Shown: positions 45,848 to 52,805 of the stretch, piece by piece | Layout: every line of letters begins with the position of its first letter | How positions within the stretch are numbered: position 1 is the stretch's first letter | Program-made: the position numbers and the translations under genes | The notes under the pieces: model-generated | Databases searched by the model: none | Told to the model about the DNA's origin: nothing | What the model saw: the letters and a program-made list of their open reading frames with translations, nothing else | Assembly: GCA_009773155.1 (NCBI GenBank) | Contig: WOVA01000014.1 | Location: forward strand, 27,434 to 91,433 | Source: Elusimicrobiota bacterium | GTDB lineage: Bacteria > Elusimicrobiota > Elusimicrobia > Elusimicrobiales > UBA9959 | Reading direction: 5' to 3' | Length of the DNA stretch: 64,000 bases

Positions 45848-46624
45848 TCACCAGCGCGTTTCCAGCACCCGGTCGTCGGCCTTGGGCTTGCGGAAGAACT
45901 GCGGCAGCTTGGCCAGGTTGCGCATCAGCACGGTAACCACGCCGCCCAGGCCGTATTCCTTGAGCACGCGGTAATCCTCGCGGCTGCGCGCCATCAGCCA
46001 GCCCAGCGACTTCTTCTTGTCGTCGTAACGCATCTTCACCAGCACCTCGGGCATATACCAGGTGGTGGCGTAGTTCTTGTAAAGGAACCGCGCTATCAGC
46101 TCGTAGTCGGCGCGCAGCTTGTAATCGGTGGCGAAATAGCCGAATCGCCTGAACAGGTCGCGGTGGATGAAGAACACCGGCAGCGGCGGCATCCAGCCGT
46201 TCTCGAAATTGTAGCGGTCGTACTCGCCGGCCTTATAGTAGCGCAGCGCGCGCTGCGAGTCGGTGGCGATATAGACCATGTCGCCGTAGAGGCAGTCGCG
46301 GCGCTTGGCGGCCATGGTGCGCAGCACATTGGCGACGGTATTGCGGTCGGTGTAGAAGCTGTCGGGCGGCAGCACGGCGATGATGTCGCCGGTCGAGGCC
46401 GAGAGGCATTTATTCAAAGCCGTGTAGTAGTCGTCTCCCCTGAGCTGCAGGAACTTGGTGAAGCGGTTCTGGTAGCGCTTTATCACGTCCAGCGTGCCGT
46501 CGGTGGAGCCGCGGTCGGCCAGAATATACTCCAGTTCGGTCCAGTTCTGGCCGAGCGCGCTCTGCATGCAGTCCTCGACAGTCTTCTTGGCGTTGAGGGC
46601 TACGGTAACTATGGTGATCTTCAT
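45848..46624 (-). CDS. Glycosyltransferase family 2 (WcaA-like)
   Basis: 258 aa GT-A enzyme: ITIVTVALNAKKTVEDCMQS, YILADRGSTDGTLDVI, PPDSFYTD at the DxD position, and ADYELIARFL as the acceptor region. It resembles colanic-acid-type WcaA/WcaE transferases. ATGA overlap with the carbamoyltransferase gene. Confidence 0.88.
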   Translation of the reverse strand: MKITIVTVALNAKKTVEDCMQSALGQNWTELEYILADRGSTDGTLDVIKRYQNRFTKFLQLRGDDYYTALNKCLSASTGDIIAVLPPDSFYTDRNTVANVLRTMAAKRRDCLYGDMVYIATDSQRALRYYKAGEYDRYNFENGWMPPLPVFFIHRDLFRRFGYFATDYKLRADYELIARFLYKNYATTWYMPEVLVKMRYDDKKKSLGWLMARSREDYRVLKEYGLGGVVTVLMRNLAKLPQFFRKPKADDRVLETRW

Positions 46625-48324
46625 CGTTTATCCTTAAGCGGGGTGACCAGGAAGTTGTTTATGGCCAGCAGGGCCGCGCCGGAGCTTTCAAAGCATTCCA
46701 GCGCCTGCTCGGGCGTGACCGGCAGCGGCTCGCCCGACAACAACGGGGCGCTGACCAGCATGGGTACGCCCACGCGCCTGTCGAAGGCCTCCAGCAGCGC
46801 GTAGAAACGGTGGTTGAACTCCCAGGTGACGGTCTGCACGCGCGGCAGGTCGCCGCCCGGCAGGCCGGGTACCTGGTCGCGGCGCGCGGAGCGCACTAAC
46901 AGGGCTTTGGCCATGAACGGCGACGGGTGGACGGTGTCGAACCACTCGCCCGCCTTCTCGGCCATCACGGCCGCGCCGCCGCCTTCCAGCTCGCGGCTGA
47001 CGGGGATGCGCGGATCGGAGAGCAGGCAGCGGCCGCCCAGCGGCCAGGCGCCCCACGGCGAGCGGCCCTGGAACCAGCCTACTCGTCCCCCGCCGGCCAG
47101 CGTGCCGGCGACGGTCTCGTACATCTCTTTCTCCCCGACTTTACCGTACGACATACCGCGTGACTTAAGCAGCGCCTCGACATAAGAATCGTCGTAATGC
47201 GGGCCGATGTAGGGATTTTCCAGCTGGTAGCTGCGGCGGTAGCCCTTGGCCTGGTTCCAGATCCAGTAGGCCGCGCCGATGGCCGTGCCCCCGGCGTGCG
47301 GCGCCGGCGGAACATAGACTTCGCGGAAGCGGGTCTTCTCGTATATTTTACCGACGGCCAGCGCGTTGCGCGCGCAGCCGCCCGAGAGGCAGAGCTTGTC
47401 GTTGCGGAACTTTTCGTAGGCGGAATTGAGCACGTGGAAGAAGATCTCCTCAAAGACCGCCTGCGTCGAGGCCGCGATATCGGCGTGGCGCTGCTCCAGC
47501 GGCTCATTGGCCTCGCGCGGCTTGCCGATGAGGCCCTCCAGCCTGGCCGAGAACAGCCGCGGCAGCGCGGGCGCGCGGTCGCGCCAGAACATGGCCGCCG
47601 CCTCGGGCCCGTGCGCGAAGTACGACTCGTCCACCCGGTAGAAACCGTCGGGCGAGGGCTTTATCAGCTGGCGCAGCTCGGTCTCGAACTCCGGGCGGCC
47701 GGTCCTGGAGAGCTCCATGAGCCGCCCCTCGCCGCCCCAGGCCCCGAAGCCAAGGAACTGCGCCATCGCCGCGTAGAACATCCCCAGCGAATGCGGATAA
47801 TAGCAGCGGTCGCGCTCGTAAATTTTATTATCGACGCCAGAGGCCCGCATGCCGCTGACATAGTCGCCGAAGCCGTCCAGCGAAACGCAGACGGCCGAAT
47901 CGTGCGGCGACACCAGGTAGGCGCCGGCTAGGTGGGCCTTGTGATGCTCCACATAGCGCACGCGCGCCTTCACGGCGCCCGGGTCGCGCTCCAGCGCGGC
48001 GCAGAGGTCCTTCTTGATATCGCCCAGCCTGGTGCCGAAGCCGAGGCGGTCCTTAAGAAGCCCCAGCGTTATCTTCTCCCCCCGGAGCGTGGCCACTTTC
48101 AGCCGCATATTGGCGTGCGGGTCGCGGCCGACGGCGATAAGGTCCACGTCCTTGAGGTCGAAATGGCAGTAGGCCAGGCAGGCTTTGACGGCCTCTACGG
48201 GCAGCCCCGCCCAGCCGGCGCTGCGGCGCACGCGCGCCTCTTCCAGCGCGCACATCAGCTTGCCGTTTATGACCAGGCAGGCGGAAGAATTCTCATCGTA
48301 GGCACTGATACCTAAAATTATCAT
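46621..48324 (-). CDS. Carbamoyltransferase of the NodU/CmcH family, divergent
   Basis: 567 aa. N-terminal half is recognisable (MIILGISAYDENSSACLV, VEHHKAHLAGAY, SLDGFGDY, LSGGCARNALAVGKI). C-terminal YrdC-like half is altered at family hallmarks: GRxEFGPRALGxRS is GRSPWGAWPLGGRC, and the LNTSFN stretch is VSAPLLS. The family transfers carbamoyl from carbamoyl-phosphate to sugar hydroxyls. Activity here is doubtful or specialised. The ATG is six nt after TATAAT (leaderless). First gene of the large minus-strand operon. Confidence 0.82.
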   Translation of the reverse strand: MIILGISAYDENSSACLVINGKLMCALEEARVRRSAGWAGLPVEAVKACLAYCHFDLKDVDLIAVGRDPHANMRLKVATLRGEKITLGLLKDRLGFGTRLGDIKKDLCAALERDPGAVKARVRYVEHHKAHLAGAYLVSPHDSAVCVSLDGFGDYVSGMRASGVDNKIYERDRCYYPHSLGMFYAAMAQFLGFGAWGGEGRLMELSRTGRPEFETELRQLIKPSPDGFYRVDESYFAHGPEAAAMFWRDRAPALPRLFSARLEGLIGKPREANEPLEQRHADIAASTQAVFEEIFFHVLNSAYEKFRNDKLCLSGGCARNALAVGKIYEKTRFREVYVPPAPHAGGTAIGAAYWIWNQAKGYRRSYQLENPYIGPHYDDSYVEALLKSRGMSYGKVGEKEMYETVAGTLAGGGRVGWFQGRSPWGAWPLGGRCLLSDPRIPVSRELEGGGAAVMAEKAGEWFDTVHPSPFMAKALLVRSARRDQVPGLPGGDLPRVQTVTWEFNHRFYALLEAFDRRVGVPMLVSAPLLSGEPLPVTPEQALECFESSGAALLAINNFLVTPLKDKR

Positions 48325-48330
48325 GCGTAT

Positions 48331-48336
48331 ATTATA
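48331..48336 (-). promoter_or_regulatory. -10 box of the carbamoyltransferase operon (leaderless)
   Basis: Minus-strand TATAAT six nt before the ATG at 48324. The left arm of the adjacent REP-like element would supply the -35 region (TTAAGT at 18 bp), weak. Confidence 0.55.
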
Positions 48337-48343
48337 TTAATTC

Positions 48344-48423
48344 GGGGACATAATACTTAACTCCCTTGAACCGAATTCCGCGGAACTCCCCCGGAGGAGC
48401 CGGGAATTAAGTATTGTGTCCCC
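48344..48423. repeat. REP-like element (GGGGACATAATACTTAA arms)
   Basis: Left arm 48344-48365 and right arm 48401-48423 are inverted copies with two mismatches, ending in GGGGAC/GTCCCC. The core contains further short inverted repeats. Related single arms occur at 52718-52740, 52789-52805 and 56506-56530. Confidence 0.75.
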
Positions 48424-48436
48424 AAAACTCCCAGAA

Positions 48437-48994
48437 TTACTTGACGGCTATGAAGGCGGGGTAATAGCCCTGGCCCGAAGAGCACCCCTCCAGGGCCTCC
48501 GCGCCGGGCCGGCATTTCAGGAAGCGGGCCCTGAACCCGCGCTTACGCAGAAGGGCCGGGACCTCGCCGGCGGAAAACAAACCGCACCTGAACCGGTCGG
48601 TCTCCACACTGAACCCGCCCTTGCGGCGTATCAGGAAGACGAAGCGGGTCTCATAGTGACTGTCGCTCGGATCGGGGTCGTAGAGATTCTCGATGAAGGC
48701 GATCTTCACGCCCTTCCCCCGCCCGATATAGCCGTCCACGGCGCCCTGCCGGAACTGCGCCCGGTCGGTATCGAGCAGGAAAAAGAAGACCCCGCCTTTT
48801 TCCAGGTGGCGGTAGGCCGTCGCGAACACCTTCTCCAGGTCCGCCGGCCCGGTCATGTGGTTGAGGGAATCCCAGGCCACCACCGCGTCGTAGGTCCGGC
48901 CCAGCCGCAGCGTCCGCATATCCCCGACGGCGTAGGCGACATCCGGGTTTAGCCGGCGCGCCAGCCGCCCGTAGAGTTTCCCAGTCGTCTTCAT
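48437..48994 (-). CDS. Truncated SAM-dependent methyltransferase, motif I missing
   Basis: 185 aa. The N-terminus MKTTGKLYGRLAR looks like a genuine methyltransferase start, but it runs straight into PDVAYAVGDMRTL and YDAVVAWDSLNHM (motifs II-IV). The glycine-rich SAM loop (motif I) and some 60 residues are absent, so SAM binding is unlikely. Its ATG overlaps the stop of a decayed antitoxin gene (ATGA), which places it under a HigBA-type promoter. Read as an internally deleted gene, perhaps a pseudogene. Confidence 0.7.
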   Translation of the reverse strand: MKTTGKLYGRLARRLNPDVAYAVGDMRTLRLGRTYDAVVAWDSLNHMTGPADLEKVFATAYRHLEKGGVFFFLLDTDRAQFRQGAVDGYIGRGKGVKIAFIENLYDPDPSDSHYETRFVFLIRRKGGFSVETDRFRCGLFSAGEVPALLRKRGFRARFLKCRPGAEALEGCSSGQGYYPAFIAVK

Positions 48995-49083
48995 AGGCGC
49001 GCCTGGCGGGACGAGGACTGGCGCGCGGCCGGATCGGCCATGTACTTGCGCATGAACGACGCATGCGAAACCGTCCTTTTCAT
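48991..49083 (-). pseudogene. Internally deleted HigA-like antitoxin remnant (30 codons)
   Basis: Reads MKRTVSHASFMRKYMADPAA then RQSSSRQARL and stop. Both ends match the intact antitoxin at 52034-52378 (start MRRYITHDSYMKECMADPA, end RSSSRQAHL), but the entire HTH middle is gone and the frame is kept. The ATGA overlaps with the toxin remnant and with the methyltransferase are also preserved. Confidence 0.85.
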
Positions 49084-49103
49084 TTCAGCCTCCGCACCTG
49101 CAT
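49080..49103 (-). pseudogene. Internally deleted HigB-like toxin remnant (7 codons)
   Basis: Minus strand: ATG CAG GTG CGG AGG CTG AAA TGA (MQVRRLK). The intact toxin at 52375-52611 starts MQS and ends YRRLK with the same ATGA overlap. Only the two ends of the toxin gene remain. Confidence 0.8.
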
Positions 49104-49118
49104 ACGGGTCTCCTTAAT

Positions 49119-49146
49119 AGTGTATCCCAAAGATACAGACTGTCAA
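49119..49146 (-). promoter_or_regulatory. Surviving HigBA-type promoter and operator
   Basis: TTGACA (49141-49146), 16-bp spacer, TACACT (49119-49124), with the inverted repeat TGTATC-n5-GATACA (49121-49137) across it, then TAAGGAG before the remnant ATG. Closely matches the intact HigBA promoter at 52626-52654. It now drives the truncated methyltransferase. The rest of 48995-49296 holds a copy of the sequence ACGTCGTGTCGC..GTCAAGGG, also found near 52697. Confidence 0.8.
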
Positions 49147-49202
49147 CCCCTCCGACGAACCACGTCGTGTCGCGCGTCAAGGGCTAAAGATATAGGATTT
49201 TC

Positions 49203-49220
49203 AGCGCTGCCGATGCGGGG
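49203..49220. repeat. 18-bp direct repeat, copy 1
   Basis: AGCGCTGCCGATGCGGGG. The identical sequence is at 50888-50905 in the same orientation. The two copies bracket the AbiE-like pair. Confidence 0.85.
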
Positions 49221-49296
49221 AGGGCGCGGAGCCGGCCTTTTTTTGTCGTTACGCAGCTCTCCCTGGGGCCAAGCCACGGGAGGTTCGGCCCATTTC

Positions 49297-50100
49297 TTAA
49301 CCGGCTGAATTAATAGCGGCGGTGAGCGTATCTTTGCTGAAAAGCCTCAGCTCGGATTTATTCTCTAAAAATCTTTCGACATCTTTCTTCGCCGCGCCCA
49401 GGTCGATGCGCTCAGCCCTTTCCAGCATGAAGTCCTTAAAGTTCCCGGCGTTCACTCCGGGCGCCGTCCCCTGGCTTTGAGCCACGGCATTGTTGAGCAG
49501 TTCAAAATTCGGCTGCACCTTCCTGGCTAAATACCAGAAGAGATCATAAATATCGCGCCCCTTAGTATAGCGCCTGTAAAAAGAGGCGTGCAGCTTCCCC
49601 GCGAACAGTGACGGCAGGTCATAATGCGCCAGACTGAACAAATAGGTTTTATTAAGCACGGTGGTCTGCATTTTCCACCCGGCCGGCGGATTAGTGTCGA
49701 TCTCAAGTTTGATAGACAACTTTTCCCGTTTATGCCCCGACAAACCCAAAGCGTGCGGCAGTCCCGGGAAAGTCAAAAAAGCGGAATTCACGGTTTTATC
49801 CCTGTCCTTGTCCAGAACAGCGTTAAGACCGTTCAGCCGGAAATTTTTCTCAAGCCCGCCACAGAGCCCGCCGAAGTCATACCCGGCGGCGTTAAAAACA
49901 GAAAAGTCCAGATCCTCCGAAAACCGCCGCAGCCCGAAAACAACGCGCAACGCCGTGCCGCCGATAAAAGCGAGCCGGGAAAACGCGTCCTGGTCTGACA
50001 AAGATTTAAGCGCCAGTATCTGAAGGAACTCCCTGGCCTTATTGAGTTTATCTTCAACTGAGACTCCGCCCGCCAGTTCCTGCTTTAAAGCCTCGATCAT
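49297..50100 (-). CDS. AbiEii/AbiGii-like nucleotidyltransferase toxin
   Basis: 267 aa. FIGGTALRVVFGLRRFSEDLDFSV gives the GG...DxD core; later KLSIKLEID and SLFAGKLHASFYRRYTKGRDIYDLFWYL, the classic C-terminal K...D motif. Complete. Second gene, ATGA-coupled to the antitoxin in the usual order. Type IV toxin by family. Confidence 0.87.
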   Translation of the reverse strand: MIEALKQELAGGVSVEDKLNKAREFLQILALKSLSDQDAFSRLAFIGGTALRVVFGLRRFSEDLDFSVFNAAGYDFGGLCGGLEKNFRLNGLNAVLDKDRDKTVNSAFLTFPGLPHALGLSGHKREKLSIKLEIDTNPPAGWKMQTTVLNKTYLFSLAHYDLPSLFAGKLHASFYRRYTKGRDIYDLFWYLARKVQPNFELLNNAVAQSQGTAPGVNAGNFKDFMLERAERIDLGAAKKDVERFLENKSELRLFSKDTLTAAINSAG

Positions 50101-50726
50101 ACCTTTCCCCCCATGCCCCTCAAAACAGCGCCGATCTCACGCATCTTAGTGTTATTGAACAAGCCGAAATAGGCCGTAACTTTATTTTTATTCAACGAGT
50201 CCAGGTGCTGAAAACGAAACGATTCCAACAGCGTTTTTTCAACCAGGCCCGCGGGGATCTTCCCGAGATTAAGATAGATGAAATCAGCCACGGCTTTCTC
50301 CGGTTCGGCGATAAAATACGGCAGCCCGGCCTCATCTTTGACCGAGATAAACCCCCTGAAGGCGGAAGATTTCACCGTCTGGTAGCTGAACGTACCGAAA
50401 TCATTGGAAAACCTCGCGGTTTTTTTTGTGGAAACCGAGGTCACATCCGCCACCCTCTCCGGAATAAGGCTGTACCGGCTAAGGGCGTATTCCAAACTCA
50501 CATAGGAAGGCTGATAAAGCTGCCCCGCAAGGTAAAGTCTGCTCGGCTCAATTTTCCGGTCATCCTTTCCAAGGATATACAAGCCGCGCCGCAGTTGCAG
50601 CAAAAGCCCCTGTTTACACCAGCGCCCAAGCTGATTAAGGTCCTCCCCGCTGACCTTGCCAAAGACAACCCTAGTAGGCAGCAGAGGCAAATTTCTGAAC
50701 TTAACTTTAAAATCCCCAAATTTCAT
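50097..50726 (-). CDS. AbiEi-like antitoxin
   Basis: 209 aa. N-terminal winged-helix part (LNQLGRWCKQGLLLQLRRGLYIL), then PSYVSLEYALSRYSLIPE and PEKAVADFIYL, the pattern of AbiEi-type regulators. First gene of the pair. The ATG is five nt after TATAGA, with an inverted repeat ATAAG-n4-CTTAT at 50735-50748 over the promoter. Confidence 0.83.
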   Translation of the reverse strand: MKFGDFKVKFRNLPLLPTRVVFGKVSGEDLNQLGRWCKQGLLLQLRRGLYILGKDDRKIEPSRLYLAGQLYQPSYVSLEYALSRYSLIPERVADVTSVSTKKTARFSNDFGTFSYQTVKSSAFRGFISVKDEAGLPYFIAEPEKAVADFIYLNLGKIPAGLVEKTLLESFRFQHLDSLNKNKVTAYFGLFNNTKMREIGAVLRGMGGKV

Positions 50727-50731
50727 ATATT

Positions 50732-50748
50732 TCTATAAGTAACCTTAT
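50732..50748 (-). promoter_or_regulatory. AbiE-like promoter and putative operator
   Basis: -10 TATAGA (50732-50737), five nt before the ATG, overlapped by the inverted repeat ATAAG-taac-CTTAT. The -35 box is weak. Confidence 0.45.
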
Positions 50749-50887
50749 TTGATTATCTACAGAAACAGTATAACAGGGCGCGCCCCTTCTGTCAAGTAAT
50801 CGACAGCACAGTGTCTACAGCATAGCAGACCAACCTGTGTGGCCTATGGTCCTGCAGCATCAAGCGCTTTGAATCCACGAGATTTCT

Positions 50888-50905
50888 AGCGCTGCCGATG
50901 CGGGG
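50888..50905. repeat. 18-bp direct repeat, copy 2
   Basis: Identical to 49203-49220. Spacing between copies is about 1.7 kb and covers exactly one toxin-antitoxin pair. Confidence 0.85.
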
Positions 50906-50914
50906 CCGGACGCA

Positions 50915-51988
50915 TCACGGACGCCTCAAAAACGCCGTGAGCTCCTGCGGCAGCCAGTGCGCGACCGCGCGGAGACGCGCGTTTATCCGGGACCTGGGCT
51001 TAGAGCTTCCTTCATAAAACCACTCCAGCCGGACGCAGTCCCGGACGCCCCACTCCGCGGGAAACGATTGCCAGGCGTAGGAAACATCCTCATCCCGGGG
51101 AATGATCCCCACCCAGTCCTGGTCCAGCAGACGGTCGATATAAGACCTTGCGTCATCGACGATGAACGGCAGGCCGGCCCGCGCCAGCGCCGCCGCGATC
51201 CTGCAGGTCTCGATCATGCGGGTGCTGGAGAGCGCGCGCAGATGGATTTCCCAGCCTCCGGGCCGGATATCGCGGCGCACGACGTACATATCGATGTGGG
51301 TACTGTTGCCGCCGCGGTAGATCTCCCAGGGATGACCGCCGCGGGATCCGCGCTTATACCAGCGCGCGAAGGCTTCGGCCGAACGGGGCGCGATATCCAG
51401 CAGCCCGTCATGGCGGCCGTCGGCGTATCGTTTATAGTATTCCCGCCCTGAAAGGCCCGGACGGAAGCCCGTCCGCTTGAAAGTGGAGGGATTGGCCTGG
51501 TAGGCGACCCTGCAGTATTCGAGAAACCTGTCCAGCGTCATCGCGCGGCCGGACTCCGGGGCGGGCTTGCGCAAAATTTCCAGGATATCCTTCAACTCTT
51601 TTTTGGACAATTCCGACGCTATCGGCATCCACCCGGGCAGCAAAAGCCGGACATTTTTCCGCGCGATAACGCCTTCACGGAGCCCGAGCGGCAGGGCCCT
51701 GAAAAGCCGCGCCTGTGCTTCGACCGGATCACCGGCCACGGCCCGCCGCCAGCGCGAGATTTCTCCGGCCCAGGCCGGAAAACGGTCCACGGGTCCGGTG
51801 TCGCCGGCCGTCCGGCCCGGGCAGCTGAAAGCGTCGAAGCCTGAGCCCGAAAAATAATAGACGCCGTCGTACCGGGTAACGCTGAGCCTGAGCCAGCGGC
51901 GTTTTTCTTTGAGGAAAAAAGTCCATCGCTCGTCCCGGCCGTCCCGGAACGGCTCGAATTCCTCAATGAGCCCGATCAGTTTTTTCAT
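50915..51988 (-). CDS. Hypothetical protein, unrecognised
   Basis: 357 aa, soluble, Trp- and Arg-rich, no signal peptide or membrane segment. I recognise no family. Visible pieces: a beta-rich N-terminus (WLRLSVTRYDGVYYFSG), a central helical part (ELSKKELKDILEIL), a segment GGHPWEIYRGGNSTHIDMY with conserved-looking His and Asp, and a C-terminal RLEWFYEGSSKPRSRINARL. ATG 51988 is preceded by GGGGAA. It stands alone between the AbiE-like and HigBA-like pairs, so a defence or mobile-element role is possible but unproven. Confidence 0.6.
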   Translation of the reverse strand: MKKLIGLIEEFEPFRDGRDERWTFFLKEKRRWLRLSVTRYDGVYYFSGSGFDAFSCPGRTAGDTGPVDRFPAWAGEISRWRRAVAGDPVEAQARLFRALPLGLREGVIARKNVRLLLPGWMPIASELSKKELKDILEILRKPAPESGRAMTLDRFLEYCRVAYQANPSTFKRTGFRPGLSGREYYKRYADGRHDGLLDIAPRSAEAFARWYKRGSRGGHPWEIYRGGNSTHIDMYVVRRDIRPGGWEIHLRALSSTRMIETCRIAAALARAGLPFIVDDARSYIDRLLDQDWVGIIPRDEDVSYAWQSFPAEWGVRDCVRLEWFYEGSSKPRSRINARLRAVAHWLPQELTAFLRRP

Positions 51989-52033
51989 AGCCGTTTCCCC
52001 TACCTGTGTGCATTATCCCCAGAACTCCGGGCC

Positions 52034-52378
52034 TCACAAATGCGCCTGGCGGGAGGAAGAACGATGCGCGGACGGCCGCGGACCCTTAGCTATAGGGAAG
52101 AACCCCAGCCTCACGCCGTAAACGGCAAGGATGGCCTCCAGCGTGTGTATGCCCGGATTACCGGTGGGCGAAAGCGCCTTGTAGAGACTGGTACGGCTCA
52201 TCCCCACCGCCTTGGCGAGCTTCCCCATCCCCCCCTGCGCGCCGGCCACCGTGCGTATGGCCTTGAGCAGGAAAGGGATATCCCCGTCCTCCAGAACGAC
52301 ATTGAGATAGGTCGCGGCCTCAGCCGGGTCGGCCATGCATTCTTTCATGTACGAATCATGCGTTATATAGCGTCTCAT
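52034..52378 (-). CDS. HigA-like antitoxin (addiction module antidote, COG3636 type)
   Basis: 114 aa from ATG 52378; the track start is 21 codons early. It begins MRRYITHDSYMKECMADPA and has an HTH (MGKLAKAVGMSRTSLYKALS) followed by PGIHTLEAILAVYGVRLGF, the pattern of antidotes paired with phage-derived Gp49-like/HigB toxins. Second gene, ATGA-coupled to the toxin, the usual higBA order. Presumed repressor of the TGTATCC operator. A gutted paralogue is at 48991-49103. Confidence 0.9.
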   Translation of the reverse strand: MRRYITHDSYMKECMADPAEAATYLNVVLEDGDIPFLLKAIRTVAGAQGGMGKLAKAVGMSRTSLYKALSPTGNPGIHTLEAILAVYGVRLGFFPIAKGPRPSAHRSSSRQAHL

Positions 52379-52611
52379 TTCAGCCTCCGATAACTTTCCC
52401 AAAAAACATGCGCTTTGGCATAGTGAACACGCAACTCCCAAAGGCCAGCCCCAAGACTATGGTGATCACCGAGGTTCCCCTCCTTAAGCCGGGAGATCCG
52501 CTTCCGCAGCACAGCACGCCCGACCGGATCTTGAAGCGACTTAACCCAATCCCCGAAAATATCCTTTCCACCCACGACATAATGCAGCACCGTACGCTTT
52601 TGTGACTGCAT
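52375..52611 (-). CDS. HigB/RelE-like toxin (Gp49-like)
   Basis: 78 aa. VLRKRISRLKEGNLGDHHSL, WELRVHYAKAHVFWESYRRLK. RelE/ParE superfamily fold with the basic residues expected of a ribosome-dependent mRNase. Somewhat shorter than typical (about 95-110 aa), but with the full core. AAGGAG lies before ATG 52611. Confidence 0.87.
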   Translation of the reverse strand: MQSQKRTVLHYVVGGKDIFGDWVKSLQDPVGRAVLRKRISRLKEGNLGDHHSLGAGLWELRVHYAKAHVFWESYRRLK

Positions 52612-52625
52612 ACAGGTCTCCTTAG

Positions 52626-52654
52626 AGTGTATCCCACAGGATACAGATTGTCAA
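52626..52654 (-). promoter_or_regulatory. HigBA promoter with TGTATCC-n4-GGATACA operator
   Basis: TTGACA (52649-52654), exactly 17 bp, TACACT (52626-52631). The perfect inverted repeat at 52628-52645 covers the spacer and -10 box, ideal for autorepression by the antitoxin. Confidence 0.85.
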
Positions 52655-52717
52655 CCCCTCGCAAGCACCTTTAATAGCGTAAACTACCGGTGCGACAACG
52701 TCGTGTCGCACGTCAAG

Positions 52718-52805
52718 GGATGTATTGTGTCCCCGAATTAAACGGGATCGTCGCTGGAGGGAAGCCGGGGCGGGACGCCCCGGGAAATAGGTATTGTGTC
52801 CCCGG
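52718..52805. repeat. Two direct REP-like arms (GTATTGTGTCCCC)
   Basis: Copies at 52718-52740 and 52789-52805 in the same orientation, matching the right arm of the element at 48401-48423. The element overlaps the 3' end of capD and encodes its last ~20 residues (SGDTIPIS...). Confidence 0.75.
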
